A stretch of DNA of 64,000 bases, from the NCBI GenBank assembly GCA_044227925.1, contig JBGAVW010000012.1, forward strand, positions 24,321-88,320. The letters are read 5' to 3'. Source of the stretch: JADJLQ01 sp044227925 (GTDB taxonomy: Bacteria; Bacteroidota; Bacteroidia; Chitinophagales; Saprospiraceae). The notes under the pieces are model-generated. The model did no database searches. It had not been told where the DNA came from and saw only the letters and a list, made by a program, of their open reading frames with translations. Positions 25,691 through 36,187 of the stretch are shown piece by piece. Position numbers and translations under genes: made by a program. Within the stretch, counting starts at the first letter, position 1, and the number at the start of each line of letters is the position of its first letter.

Positions 25691-27868
25691 ATGACTTCAA
25701 ATACAATAATTCCAAATACAAACAGAAGACAATTTTTAAAAACATCAGCTATTGCTTCAAGTGGCCTGGTGCTAAGTTTTCAGCTATTGGGTAAAGAAAA
25801 AGACGAACAAGGAAATCACATAGATAAAGCGGAGGGTGAAGGGGTGGTATTTAACTCTTATCTCACCATTAATCCTGATGGCACTGCCACAATATATTCT
25901 CCCAATCCTGAGACTGGCCAGGGCATTAAAACGGCATTTCCAATGATTGTTGCAGAGGAATTGGACATGGACTGGAATAAAATAAAAGTAGTGCAAGCCC
26001 CTTTAGATACTAAAAGGTTTGAGCGGCAGGTAGCCGGAGGATCCCGGTCTACACCGCATTCATGGAAAAGACTCAGAGAAGCAGGTGCTACTGCAAAATA
26101 TATGCTCATACAAGCGGCTGCACAAGCCTGGAATGTACCGGCAGCAGAATTAACCACTGCTAATGGTAAAATAAATCATAAGGCATCCGGTCGTTCTGAA
26201 CATTATGGCAAGTTTGTAATGGATGCAAAAAACATTGAGATTCCAAAAGAAATCAAACTAAAGGATCCATCCGAGTTTCATACTATTGGTCGTTTTGTAA
26301 AGGCTGTTGATAATAATGAAGTTTTTACAGGTAAATCAATTTATGGAATGGACTTCAACCGCCCGGATATGGTAAATGCCATGATTGTGAGGCCACCGGC
26401 ATTTGGACTGAAATTTAAATCGGTAAACAGTGAAGCCATCAAAGCCATGCCCGGTATTATCGATGTAGTTCCTTTCGCGAATAAAGTAGCTATTGTGGGT
26501 AAAACGAACTGGGAAATAATGAAAGCAAAACGGGCTATTAAAGTAGAATGGGAGTCCACCAAGGAGCTGGAAAGCACGGAAATGCACAATAAAATATTAT
26601 CTGATATGATTACCTCCGGCAAAATGGATGTAAAAAGATCTGAGGGTGATGTTGAAGCCGCATTTAAGTCAGCTCATAAAATTATTGAATCTGAATTTCA
26701 ATGTCCATTCATTCCACATAATGCGATGGAACCAATGAATTTCTTTGCTCATGTCAAAGAAAATAGTGCGGAATTAGCCGGTCCATCTCAAAACCCTGAA
26801 TCCGCACGCAATCAGGTGGCCAAGTTATTGAACCTACCTCAGGAAAATGTAACTGTAGAGCTGACTAAGCTAGGTGGAGGATTTGGCAGAAGATTAAACA
26901 GCGATTTTGCTTTAGAGGCAGCTGAGCTTTCCAAACTTATACAGAAACCTGTGAAAGTTTCCTGGTCCCGTGAAGATGATATGACTGCCGGAATATACAG
27001 ACCGGCGTGCAAATACAAATTTAAAGCTGCTATTGACTCCAAAGGAAATATGATTGCTTATCAGGTCAGGGCTGCAGGAATGAACAGTGGTAATCCCAAC
27101 CGGGAAAATAATTTTCCGGTAGGAGCTATCGGCAATGTATTGATGGAGGCATTGGATTATAAATCAGATGTCACTACCGGCCCATGGCGTGCCCCTATCA
27201 CTAATTTCCTGGCAGGAGCAGAGCAAATATTCTTAGATGAAGTAGCTGAAGCCGGTGGTAAAGATCCGGTTACCCAACGATTAGAATGGGTCGCGGCTGC
27301 CAAGGCCAATCCTGTAGGAAAAGTCCTTTATGAACCGGATAGGTTTAAAAATGTGATAGATTTAGTTGCTGAAAAATCCGATTGGTTTAAAAAGAAAAAA
27401 GGGGTCTTTAAAGGCTTCAGCACTTATTTTGCGCATTCTACCTATGTGGCTATGGTTGCAGAAGTAGTGAAGAATAAAGGCAAGGCAGAATTAAAAAAAG
27501 TATATGTTGCTGTAGACTGTGGAATTCTGATCAATCCTTCCGGTGCCTTAAATCAAATAGTGGGTAGCGTAGTAGATGGACTTGGTCATGCAATGTACGC
27601 CAGACTTACTTTTAATGAAGGTGCACCGGAACAAAATAATTTTGATTCATTCAGATTAATCCGGTTTAGTGAAATCCCAGAGGTTGAAGTTCATTTTTTT
27701 AAGAGTAATGTTGATCCCACCGGACTGGGTGAACCAGGAATACCACCTGTAAGCGGGGCTGTAAGTAATGCTTTCTACAAAGCTACAGGGGTACGCATGC
27801 GCAACCAGCCATTTATTGACTATATTGATGATATGAAATCTGGAAATGGTAAGAAGGAAATGATGTGA
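25691..27868 (+). CDS. Molybdopterin-binding subunit of molybdenum hydroxylase, Tat-exported (IorB-like)
   Basis: A 725-residue large subunit. The N-terminus carries a twin-arginine signal (NRRQFLKTSAIASSGLVLSF), placing the enzyme in the periplasm. Molybdopterin-binding elements are seen: KLGGGFGRRLNSDFALEAAEL near residue 395 and the active-site Glu in GLGEPGIPPVSGAVSNA near residue 680. Electrons from substrate hydroxylation would pass to the 2Fe-2S subunit and on to a membrane carrier. Gene order and 48-bp spacing indicate one operon with the small subunit. No accessory or molybdenum cofactor sulfurase gene (XdhC-like) is adjacent. Confidence 0.93.
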   Translation: MTSNTIIPNTNRRQFLKTSAIASSGLVLSFQLLGKEKDEQGNHIDKAEGEGVVFNSYLTINPDGTATIYSPNPETGQGIKTAFPMIVAEELDMDWNKIKVVQAPLDTKRFERQVAGGSRSTPHSWKRLREAGATAKYMLIQAAAQAWNVPAAELTTANGKINHKASGRSEHYGKFVMDAKNIEIPKEIKLKDPSEFHTIGRFVKAVDNNEVFTGKSIYGMDFNRPDMVNAMIVRPPAFGLKFKSVNSEAIKAMPGIIDVVPFANKVAIVGKTNWEIMKAKRAIKVEWESTKELESTEMHNKILSDMITSGKMDVKRSEGDVEAAFKSAHKIIESEFQCPFIPHNAMEPMNFFAHVKENSAELAGPSQNPESARNQVAKLLNLPQENVTVELTKLGGGFGRRLNSDFALEAAELSKLIQKPVKVSWSREDDMTAGIYRPACKYKFKAAIDSKGNMIAYQVRAAGMNSGNPNRENNFPVGAIGNVLMEALDYKSDVTTGPWRAPITNFLAGAEQIFLDEVAEAGGKDPVTQRLEWVAAAKANPVGKVLYEPDRFKNVIDLVAEKSDWFKKKKGVFKGFSTYFAHSTYVAMVAEVVKNKGKAELKKVYVAVDCGILINPSGALNQIVGSVVDGLGHAMYARLTFNEGAPEQNNFDSFRLIRFSEIPEVEVHFFKSNVDPTGLGEPGIPPVSGAVSNAFYKATGVRMRNQPFIDYIDDMKSGNGKKEMM

Positions 27869-28017
27869 TGATATAATTTACCATGTAAAGAGTTCTCTCA
27901 CCCTGGACACCGTGTTTGTGACTGAAAATGATTTACCTCATTCCATCCTTATTATATTAGTTTTTTTATTAATATGACATGGCTGGTACGCGGTATGTCG
28001 TACATGGTAAATTCCAT

Positions 28018-28025
28018 TATCTTTG
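28018..28025 (+). promoter_or_regulatory. Putative -7 element of ilvE
   Basis: TATCTTTG matches TAnnTTTG, 27 bp before the ilvE ATG. No TTG at the -33 position. Confidence 0.42.
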
Positions 28026-28052
28026 TAGCCTCATCAAAACTCTTACTTTTTT

Positions 28053-29135
28053 ATGTCGTCGTACAACATCAGAATCGAAAAAACGAAAAAATCAAAGCTT
28101 GCAGATGTGGATATTGCAAATGCACCTTTTGGCAGAGTGTTTACAGATCATATGTTTGTCGTCGATTACATTAATGGTTCATGGCAAGATGCCAGAGTGA
28201 TTCCTGTACAGGAGATGCCCATGCATCCGGCCAACCTTTCTCTTCATTATGGTCAAACTATTTTTGAAGGAATGAAGGCTTTTAAAGATCATTCGGGTCA
28301 GCCCGTATTATTCAGACCGGAAAAGAATGCACAGAGATTGAATTTTTCTGCTCGCCGAATGTGTATGGCTGAGCTTCCTGAAGAATTGTTTCTACAAGGT
28401 TTGGAAACGGTGATCTCTGTTGATGAAGCCTGGATACCAGAAGGAGAAGATAGCTCGCTTTACATCCGCCCTTATATGTATGCTATGGATAGTTTTATAG
28501 GGGTTGCACCATCTGAAACTTACCGGTTTGTGATTTTACTTATGCCTGTTGGCCCCTATTTTACAGCCCCTGTTAAACTTTGGGTTGAACGTAATTTTAT
28601 TCGGGCTGCTGTGGGAGGCACAGGTGAAGCAAAAGCCGGCGGTAATTATGGAGGATCACTTTATCCTGCAAAATTGGCTCGCCAAAAAGGATTTGATCAG
28701 ATTCTTTGGCTGGACGCCAAAGAGCATAAATACATAGAGGAGAGTGGTACCATGAATGCTATTTTTATCATCGGCGATGTAGCCGTAACTCCTAATCTGG
28801 GAGGTTCAATATTACAAGGCATTACCAGAGAAACTTGCCTGACGATATTAAGAGACAAAGGATTTGAAGTACAGGAAAGGCCTGTAAGTATTGATGAAAT
28901 ATTCGAAGCTTATGAAAGAGGACTTTTAAAGGAAGCATTTGGTGTTGGCACTGCGGTAGTGGTGATACCATTTAAATCCCTTACTGATGGTGATAAAACT
29001 ATTCAACTGGATCCGGATCATTTCCATATAGCAAAAATGCTTAAATCAGAAATCACAGGCATACGTAAAGGAACATTGCCTGATAAATACAATTGGGTAA
29101 GACGGGTAGAAGTATCTGAGGGCGTTCTGGTCTGA
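28053..29135 (+). CDS. ilvE: Branched-chain amino acid aminotransferase
   Basis: A 360-residue fold-type IV PLP enzyme of the eukaryote-like BCAT group. It transfers amino groups between leucine, isoleucine or valine and 2-oxoglutarate. Diagnostic segments: FGRVFTDHMFVVDY, LHYGQTIFEGMKAF, the PLP-lysine region GGNYGGSLYPAKLARQKG (Lys near residue 206), and EESGTMNAIFI. The phosphate-binding GITRET is also present. ATG start just downstream of a promoter element. mutS2 follows after 38 bp with no terminator, so the two may share a transcript. Confidence 0.95.
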   Translation: MSSYNIRIEKTKKSKLADVDIANAPFGRVFTDHMFVVDYINGSWQDARVIPVQEMPMHPANLSLHYGQTIFEGMKAFKDHSGQPVLFRPEKNAQRLNFSARRMCMAELPEELFLQGLETVISVDEAWIPEGEDSSLYIRPYMYAMDSFIGVAPSETYRFVILLMPVGPYFTAPVKLWVERNFIRAAVGGTGEAKAGGNYGGSLYPAKLARQKGFDQILWLDAKEHKYIEESGTMNAIFIIGDVAVTPNLGGSILQGITRETCLTILRDKGFEVQERPVSIDEIFEAYERGLLKEAFGVGTAVVVIPFKSLTDGDKTIQLDPDHFHIAKMLKSEITGIRKGTLPDKYNWVRRVEVSEGVLV

Positions 29136-29173
29136 TTTCAATTAAATTTTAGGTAAAAGCTTCAATCACATCG

Positions 29174-31570
29174 ATGGTTTCTATATTGCCAAATTCCTTG
29201 TATCAAAACCTGGAGTTTGATAAAATCTCTAATCTATTGAAGGAGTATTGCCTGATCGAAGATACCAGGCAGCACAAATTTCCATTGCAGTTAGAGACCG
29301 ACTTAAAAACATTGGAGCATATACTTGACGAAGTATTGGAGTTTAAAAGTACCTATGAGCAAAGTGCACTGATACCTGTGCTGGCAACCAATTCAATCAC
29401 AGAGCATCTTGAATATCTTTCCCTGGAAGGGTACGTGTTGGAACTGGAAAGCTTACTGGATATTTTAAAAGCACTTCAAAATCTGGAAGAATTACAGGTG
29501 TATTTTAATGAGCTTACAAGGAGAAATTTGGCTCCCCTGGCTTACCAGCAGTACAAAAAAATAAATTACACTTCGGATTTATATAAAGAATTTAAAGTGC
29601 TTTTTGATGATAAGGGCCAGATCAGGCCAGATGCTTCTCCTGCACTAAAATCCATTTCCAGCGCAATCAAATCGAAAGAATATGAAATAGATCAGGTATT
29701 TAAAAGCCTTCTATTTGAGTATAGAAAAAATGGGTGGCTTTCCGAAGCGGGTGAATCCGTAAGAAATAATAGGAGAGTGGTGGCAGTCGCTTCTGAGCAT
29801 AAACGAAAAATCAAAGGAATTATTCACGACGAATCTACCACCGGCAGAACCACCTTCATTGAACCTGAGTCAATAATTGAGAAAAATAATGAATTGTTTT
29901 CTCTGGAAATCGATTATCAAAATGAAATCTTACGGTTACTCAAAGCCTTAAGTGCTTCATGCCATTCACATCACGTAATGCTCGTAAGGGGATGGGAAGT
30001 GATCTTATATTTTGATTTTATCCGGGCCAAGGCCTTATTTGCTGTCAAATATGAAGGCTTGAGACCGGAAATATATGACAAGCCTCAATTAAAGATTAAA
30101 ACAGGCAGGCATCCATTATTGTTTCTTAAAAATAAGCCACTGTCAAAAACAACCATTCCATTCGATTTAATACTGATTGGTGAAAACAGGATTTTAATAC
30201 TTAGTGGCCCCAATGCCGGGGGTAAATCGGTGGTGATGAAAGCTACCATGCTTATGCAGATGATGCTTCAGGCTGGAATGCTTGTTCCGGTACATGAAGC
30301 TAGTGAAATGGGTATATTTCATTCTTTTCTTGGTGATATTGGTGATCACCAATCTCTGGAAGAAGACTTGAGTACATACAGTTCCAGATTATTATTAATG
30401 AAACAATTTCTGGACATTGCTGATCACCGCAGCCTGATGGTCATAGATGAATTTGGTTCAGGTACCGACCCTAAGCTGGGAGGTGCTATCGCAGAATCCA
30501 TTTTACTGGCCTTAAACAAAAAAAAGGTCTTTGGTGTAATTACGACACACTATTCTAATTTAAAAGTACTTGCTTTTAAAACCAAAGGATTAATTAATGG
30601 TGCCATGGTATTCGATACCGAGCACCTAAAACCCACCTTTCAGTTAAAAGTAGGGAGACCTGGCAGCTCATATGCTTTTGAAGTGGCCTCCCGGTCCGGC
30701 TTGGATGATGAGGTAATTGAGCATGCTAAAAAACGAACACATCAGGATCAGAAAGAGTTGGAAACATTGCTTATAGAACTGCAGCGTGATAAACTTATAC
30801 TCGAAGATCAATTGCATCGGGTAAAAACGAAAGAAGATAACCTGGACAAATTGACTAAGTCCTATCAGCAAATGCACGATGACTATGAGATTAAAAAGAA
30901 AAAACTCAAACTTGATCAAAAATCCTGGGAACTGAATGCATCTAAAGAAATGGCTTTAAAAGTATCCAGGGCTTTAAAAGAAATAAAAACCATTCCAAAA
31001 AATAAAGAAGCTACTACAGTTTTGCAAAAACTGGAGCAGGTGAAAACAGAGGTAGAAATACAAGAAAAAGATCTTCACAAACTTGCCACGGAAGTACATA
31101 TGTTGGAAAAAGCAAGTCAAAAATCAATAGAAGAGGGAAGTTATGTGAGACTGAAGAATGGCACGGAAACAGGACAAGTACAATCCATAAGAAAGAATCA
31201 GGCAGAAGTGTCGCTGGGTTCCATGATCATTTCCATACCTTTGAAAGATCTTATACTGGTGCGTCAACCGGAAATGATTTCAACCCCATCTTCAAAGACT
31301 AAGGCCATACTTGCCGAAGAAAAATCAGTAGACCCTACGTTGGATATAAGAGGCATGAGTAAAGCACAAGCTATAGAGCTTTTACAAAATTACCTTGATC
31401 GCGCTATGCTCAGTAATGTGCATGAAGTAAAAATATTGCACGGAAAGGGTAGTGGGATTCTCAGGGATGTAGTAAAACAACAGGCAAAAAAATACAAAGG
31501 AATTGGCAAGATCAGCCACCCACCACAGGAAGCCGGTGGGGATGGGGTGAGCATTGTAAGTATGACCTGA
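29174..31570 (+). CDS. mutS2: MutS2 family ATPase/endonuclease
   Basis: A 798-residue MutS2. It lacks the mismatch-recognition domain of MutS; it has core and lever/clamp regions (1-320), the ABC-type ATPase with Walker A SGPNAGGKS near residue 345 and Walker B LMVIDEFGSGTDP, a long coiled coil (about 510-650), a KOW-like small barrel (SYVRLKNGTETGQV), and the C-terminal Smr nuclease domain (LDIRGMSKAQAIELLQNYLD, then ILHGKGSGILRDVV). MutS2 proteins suppress homologous recombination and rescue collided ribosomes in other bacteria; which applies here is not known. It ends convergent with the permease gene. Confidence 0.96.
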   Translation: MVSILPNSLYQNLEFDKISNLLKEYCLIEDTRQHKFPLQLETDLKTLEHILDEVLEFKSTYEQSALIPVLATNSITEHLEYLSLEGYVLELESLLDILKALQNLEELQVYFNELTRRNLAPLAYQQYKKINYTSDLYKEFKVLFDDKGQIRPDASPALKSISSAIKSKEYEIDQVFKSLLFEYRKNGWLSEAGESVRNNRRVVAVASEHKRKIKGIIHDESTTGRTTFIEPESIIEKNNELFSLEIDYQNEILRLLKALSASCHSHHVMLVRGWEVILYFDFIRAKALFAVKYEGLRPEIYDKPQLKIKTGRHPLLFLKNKPLSKTTIPFDLILIGENRILILSGPNAGGKSVVMKATMLMQMMLQAGMLVPVHEASEMGIFHSFLGDIGDHQSLEEDLSTYSSRLLLMKQFLDIADHRSLMVIDEFGSGTDPKLGGAIAESILLALNKKKVFGVITTHYSNLKVLAFKTKGLINGAMVFDTEHLKPTFQLKVGRPGSSYAFEVASRSGLDDEVIEHAKKRTHQDQKELETLLIELQRDKLILEDQLHRVKTKEDNLDKLTKSYQQMHDDYEIKKKKLKLDQKSWELNASKEMALKVSRALKEIKTIPKNKEATTVLQKLEQVKTEVEIQEKDLHKLATEVHMLEKASQKSIEEGSYVRLKNGTETGQVQSIRKNQAEVSLGSMIISIPLKDLILVRQPEMISTPSSKTKAILAEEKSVDPTLDIRGMSKAQAIELLQNYLDRAMLSNVHEVKILHGKGSGILRDVVKQQAKKYKGIGKISHPPQEAGGDGVSIVSMT

Positions 31571-31649
31571 ATGAAAATGTAATTACCCCCTTAACCTTCC
31601 AGTTGGAATTATTTTAGCCCAGACTGTAGTTTGCTATTTCTGCTCTAAT

Positions 31650-33392
31650 TTAATTTTGCATTGATAAAGCCAACTTGCTTTTCTTATATCCATATCCAAA
31701 GTAGATCAATATACCAATACCAAACCAAATAAAAAACCAAAACCAATTTGATCCTGCCATACCAGTAAGTAAATAAAGACAGGAAGCCATGCCCATTAAG
31801 GGTATAAGTGAAAACTTTTTAAAATAGGCATAAACAGACAATGTAACCATTATCAACCAAAATAGAATGGTTGAAATCCGTACCGACACTGAAGAAAATA
31901 ATTTTGACTCTGTACCGATAGAAAATAAATCATTAAAATAATCAGAATCATTTAGTGATAATAAAAGTACCAGAAAAAGTATACCCAGAGGAAAAATGTA
32001 TTGACCATTTATATAGGGAAGGTGAAATTTTCCGGGTTCCTTTTTCTTTTCCGGTAATAATAACACACCGCCACATACTAATACAAATGCAAATAGGGTA
32101 CCTATGCTGGTAAAATCCAACACAAAGGTTTTATCCGTAAACAAGATGGGTATGCCCACCACCAACCCTGTCACTATAGTTGCAAATGAAGGCGTCCGGT
32201 AAGTAGTATGTATTTTTTGGAATGCCGCGGGTAGTAATCCGTCTCTGCTCATCGTCATCCAAATCCGTGGCTGACCGAGTTGGAATACAAGCAATACACT
32301 TGTCATTGCAATTACGGCGCAGATAGCAACCAGGACCACCATCCATGGTTGATTAAGATTCTCAGATTCGAATATAAATGCCAGAGGATCCCCGATGCCT
32401 TCAAATTTGGTATAGACCACGGCTCCGGTAAGAACCAAAGTAAGAATGATATAAATAATTGTACATATGATTAATGACCATATCATACCCTTAGGGAGAT
32501 CACGCTGAGGGTCCTTGCTTTCTTCAGCCAACACACTAACAGCATCAAAGCCAATATAGGCGAAGAATACTCCGCTTACAGCCGCCATTACACCGCCAAA
32601 TCCATTTGGCATAAATGATTTTGTCCCGCTGGCATTGGCCGGGGACCAATTTTCAAAGCTGCCAATATTTATTACTAATGCTCCGCCTACCAAAATCACT
32701 AAAGCAATTACGGCTAATTTCAGAATCACCATGGCATTGCTAAAATTGCGGCTTTCTTTAACCCCCCTGTATACCAAATACGTAATCAGGATATTTATTA
32801 TAAATGCAGGAAGATCGGCGATAATTCTTACCCCTGCAATTATGGGGGCCTGGTTCCAGGCATCATTCAATTCTTGGACGGAGGTACCGGCTGCTATGCC
32901 ATTGGCAGCTTCACGGTAACTGCATGTAAAATAAGCAGGTATATGGATATTAAATTTTTCCATTAAGGTAGTGAAATAGTCGCTCCAGGAAAAGGATACA
33001 TAGATATTGCCTATGCTATATTCCATCAATAATGCCCAACCTATGATCCAGGCCATAAGTTCACCAAAAGAAGCATAAGCATAGGTGTACGCGCTACCTG
33101 CCACCGGAACCCTGCTTGCAAATTCAGCATAACAAAATGCAGTGAAACCACAGGCAATCCCACAAAGAATGTATAAAAGTACTACGCCTGGCCCTCCACT
33201 GAATACTGCAGCACCTAAGCTACTAAAACTGCCTGCTCCTAACACAGCTGCAATTCCAAAAAAGGTAAGATCACGGGCTGTCAATACTTTTTTAAGTCCT
33301 CCGTGGCCTTCCGCATCAGCAATAACCTTACTTTGAGTGAGGATGTCCTGAATAGACTTGGTGCGAGTGATAGAATTAAAAAATAACCCCAT
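31650..33392 (-). CDS. APC superfamily amino acid permease (cationic amino acid transporter type)
   Basis: A 580-residue inner-membrane transporter with about 14 predicted helices, like the CAT family. The first helix holds the substrate/ion-binding unwound motif (GIAAVLGAGSFSSLG), preceded by KKVLTARDLTFFG. The segment FFAYIGFDAVSVLAEESKDPQRDLPKGM is the family hallmark after helix 6. Family members import arginine, lysine or small neutral amino acids by proton symport; the substrate here is unknown. It lies 68 bp downstream of the DUF5686 gene on the same strand. An inverted repeat covers the 19 bp before the ATG. Confidence 0.93.
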   Translation of the reverse strand: MGLFFNSITRTKSIQDILTQSKVIADAEGHGGLKKVLTARDLTFFGIAAVLGAGSFSSLGAAVFSGGPGVVLLYILCGIACGFTAFCYAEFASRVPVAGSAYTYAYASFGELMAWIIGWALLMEYSIGNIYVSFSWSDYFTTLMEKFNIHIPAYFTCSYREAANGIAAGTSVQELNDAWNQAPIIAGVRIIADLPAFIINILITYLVYRGVKESRNFSNAMVILKLAVIALVILVGGALVINIGSFENWSPANASGTKSFMPNGFGGVMAAVSGVFFAYIGFDAVSVLAEESKDPQRDLPKGMIWSLIICTIIYIILTLVLTGAVVYTKFEGIGDPLAFIFESENLNQPWMVVLVAICAVIAMTSVLLVFQLGQPRIWMTMSRDGLLPAAFQKIHTTYRTPSFATIVTGLVVGIPILFTDKTFVLDFTSIGTLFAFVLVCGGVLLLPEKKKEPGKFHLPYINGQYIFPLGILFLVLLLSLNDSDYFNDLFSIGTESKLFSSVSVRISTILFWLIMVTLSVYAYFKKFSLIPLMGMASCLYLLTGMAGSNWFWFFIWFGIGILIYFGYGYKKSKLALSMQN

Positions 33393-33411
33393 GTCTTTAA
33401 TTTTAAAAGAC
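33393..33411 (-). promoter_or_regulatory. Inverted repeat next to the permease start codon
   Basis: On the minus strand GTCTTT and AAAGAC flank a 7-nt spacer, ending directly before the ATG at 33392. A transcript hairpin here could hide the ribosome binding site or it could be a weak operator; it is short and A+T-rich, so chance is possible. Confidence 0.25.
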
Positions 33412-33460
33412 TAAACCTAATAAAATAATCGGTGATAGTAAGTAAAAAGATAAAATTATC

Positions 33461-36175
33461 TTATCTAAACAATTGATTAAATCCCGTAGCAAGACCAAAT
33501 CTGAATTGCGTATTTCTATATTGGCGATCCTCCCAGGTGGTTACTGCTTCTAACCTTAAAAATCTGAACACATAGTTAATGCTGTATCCCAACTCGGCAT
33601 AGTCTCCATGTTCTTTAGTCCAGAGTGCGTTAGCAATAATATTTTCTCTAATCCCTTTTCTGCGTAAATACGGTATGGTCGTAAAAATAAATTTTCTAAA
33701 TTGGTAATTACTTAAAAAGCGGACACTGTTCTTTTGGGTACTATAGGAAAAATAGGGAAGAGCACGGTAAAAACGGATAGGATCTGAAGGTGAAAATATA
33801 TATTGATTTCCGTTAAAATGTTGGAAATCCTGGAAAAATTCAGGGCGATCTATGAAGAACCCATATCCGAGTTCAAAATCCCAATCATCTCCTGCTCCAA
33901 TTTTTACATGTTGCCTTACAGAAGATTGTATTTGGCTAAATCTACTATCCCCTCCGGCACTTCCTTTTACAGCTACGGTAAACTTTGGAGACCCGGATCT
34001 ATCCTTAGCCTTTAATCCATTTGACACCACATATTTGTAGAATGGGGTCCAGCTTAAGGAGGAATGTAAGATGAATGCATCGTTAGCGTCCAGTTCGTCA
34101 AGGTCAATACCAATACCGTCATTTTTCGGTACATTACTGGAATATGATTTTGATTTATCAGCGAGGCTAAAATTACTGTGATTGATCAACGGAGACCGTT
34201 GTTGGTATTCAACCGATGCACTCAATTCGACAGAGGGGGCGGGATCTATAGTAAATTCAACTCCCACAAATTTTTTATTATATAGCTTGAGATAATTCTT
34301 TTTAAACAAAATCGAATAAAAATCATTTAGTAGTGAACCTCTTTCGACCGCAGGATTAAAAGAAAAAGGCAAATCACCACCTTTGATTTTAAAACTCCAT
34401 GGGATAAAATCCATGGATTTAGATTTACTCACATTATTTAATTTATAGTCAATCTGATAATTGATTTTTTTAAGAGAAAAAGAATACCCCAAAGAGGGGA
34501 CTATCTCCCACCTGATTTTAGTATCTTTTACCCTGTTGTTTCCAATTCCGATTTTTAATGCCCCCTGGTAACCTTCAACCGTATTAAAATGTATGGATCC
34601 AATGGTTGGGTACAGATAAAAAAAGTTTTTCTTATTATTAAAATTAAACCTTGCTCCTGTAAGCAAGTGTTCCAGTTTAAATTTTTGAGAATTTCTGGAA
34701 AGATTCATTTCTGTACCATTACTTCCCATATTTATATTCAATACCGTGCTGTCTTTTTTTCTCTTTTCTTCCTGTTTTTGTCTTTCAGCTTTTGCCAGGC
34801 TATCAAACCTTGTATATCCTTTTATTTCGTGTTCGGTGAGTGCCACAGGCCTGATTTCAAGCCAATATAGTGAATCACGCGTTTTAGCAGTAGAATCTAC
34901 ATATTGTTTGCTTTCAGCAAATGAAGATCCCATTTCCTCCACATGATTTACTTCAGGTATGCTGTCCAATTCTTTTTTCTTGTAGTCCTTCATCATCTTG
35001 CGCAATTGTTTTGCACTTAATTCCTGTCCGATCTGCAAGTCTTGAAAACCGGCATTCGGGTGTTGGCTTTTTATTTTTGCATTTGCAGTTTCGGATTCCA
35101 CTTTGTCTTTTTTGTCATCCAGTACTACGAGTGGTACACTGATTTCAGGATTGGGTGTGATCTTATAATCTGAGAGGTGTGCCAAATATTTATAGTCGAA
35201 TCCAAATCCAAAAACATTACCTCCCACATCGAATATCTGGTCTATTGGCATCCAGATATTATCTTTAACAGGAGCGTAGACTTGTTTCATTGAAAATTCA
35301 ATTCCCCATATATAGGTAGTCAATTGCAGACTATGTATGTTCCATAATTGATCAGCAATATAAATCACACCTTCAAATACCTGATCGCCTCTGCTCTTAG
35401 GAGTTACTTTAATTTTATTTATGATTATACCCTGATCTTCAATAAATCCCAGATATTCAAAATTGTAAATAGAAAAAGCATTCGGTGCCAGGGGGGAAAC
35501 GGCTCCTGCAACTTTACCTTCGTAAAAACTCGATGAGATAAAGCTCATAGGACTTGTATTGTTATCATCTCCTGATGATCGGATAGAAATTACGGTATCT
35601 CTGTATTGACCTGGTCTTTTATAGCTCAACCTTGATACGGACTCCTGAGTAAATGCTACCGTGCTGTCGATTCCTTCTTTAGCTAGTTCTTTCTTAATCC
35701 TTTTTCTGAATAAAAAAGGTATATTTAGAATCCTGCCGCTTCCTTTGATATATACGCGGGCACTGAATCTGTCTATCTGGTTAGCGTGGTATGGAGCTTT
35801 GGCAATAGTCCGTCTCATAATTGTATAGGCCGGATCTTCATTATCTCCTGTAATCACCGCTGTAGGGAGAGTAACTGCTTCCGGTCTAAGGGCAATATTT
35901 ACGGTTTTATCTATTGTAGTTAAGATGAGCGAAGTATCTTTCGTTTTGTATCCAACAAATTGAAATCTGATCCTATAGTTTCCCGGATCCAAATGAAGTG
36001 AATAAAATCCGGTTGCATTTGTGACTACACCATGATCTGTGCCCACTACCTGTACGGTTGCAAATGGCAATTCTACTCCGCGGTCATCGGTAACCAAGCC
36101 CTTGATATTCTGACTTTTGATTAAAGGCAAGATACCAATTGACATCAAAACAAAAAAGACCAATGATTTATGCAT
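33461..36175 (-). CDS. DUF5686 and carboxypeptidase-regulatory-like domain outer membrane protein
   Basis: A 904-residue protein with a signal peptide (SLVFFVLMSIGILPLIKSQ), a carboxypeptidase regulatory-like beta-sandwich (NIKGLVTDDRGVELPFATVQV to about residue 110), then the DUF5686 region, which reads as a long beta-barrel with alternating aromatic strands and ends in Arg after a Phe-rich last strand (GLATGFNQLFR). A charged linker around 390-480 (KERQKQEEKRKKDS) separates two parts. Family members sit in the Bacteroidota outer membrane; the substrate or function is unknown and no TonB box is visible. Downstream is the amino acid permease. Confidence 0.9.
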   Translation of the reverse strand: MHKSLVFFVLMSIGILPLIKSQNIKGLVTDDRGVELPFATVQVVGTDHGVVTNATGFYSLHLDPGNYRIRFQFVGYKTKDTSLILTTIDKTVNIALRPEAVTLPTAVITGDNEDPAYTIMRRTIAKAPYHANQIDRFSARVYIKGSGRILNIPFLFRKRIKKELAKEGIDSTVAFTQESVSRLSYKRPGQYRDTVISIRSSGDDNNTSPMSFISSSFYEGKVAGAVSPLAPNAFSIYNFEYLGFIEDQGIIINKIKVTPKSRGDQVFEGVIYIADQLWNIHSLQLTTYIWGIEFSMKQVYAPVKDNIWMPIDQIFDVGGNVFGFGFDYKYLAHLSDYKITPNPEISVPLVVLDDKKDKVESETANAKIKSQHPNAGFQDLQIGQELSAKQLRKMMKDYKKKELDSIPEVNHVEEMGSSFAESKQYVDSTAKTRDSLYWLEIRPVALTEHEIKGYTRFDSLAKAERQKQEEKRKKDSTVLNINMGSNGTEMNLSRNSQKFKLEHLLTGARFNFNNKKNFFYLYPTIGSIHFNTVEGYQGALKIGIGNNRVKDTKIRWEIVPSLGYSFSLKKINYQIDYKLNNVSKSKSMDFIPWSFKIKGGDLPFSFNPAVERGSLLNDFYSILFKKNYLKLYNKKFVGVEFTIDPAPSVELSASVEYQQRSPLINHSNFSLADKSKSYSSNVPKNDGIGIDLDELDANDAFILHSSLSWTPFYKYVVSNGLKAKDRSGSPKFTVAVKGSAGGDSRFSQIQSSVRQHVKIGAGDDWDFELGYGFFIDRPEFFQDFQHFNGNQYIFSPSDPIRFYRALPYFSYSTQKNSVRFLSNYQFRKFIFTTIPYLRRKGIRENIIANALWTKEHGDYAELGYSINYVFRFLRLEAVTTWEDRQYRNTQFRFGLATGFNQLFR

Positions 36176-36179
36176 TCTG

Positions 36180-36187
36180 CAAAAATA
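36180..36187 (-). promoter_or_regulatory. Putative -7 element of the DUF5686 gene
   Basis: The minus strand reads TATTTTTG, matching TAnnTTTG, ending only 4 bp before the ATG at 36175. If used, transcription would begin at or near the start codon, giving a leaderless or nearly leaderless mRNA. Confidence 0.35.
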
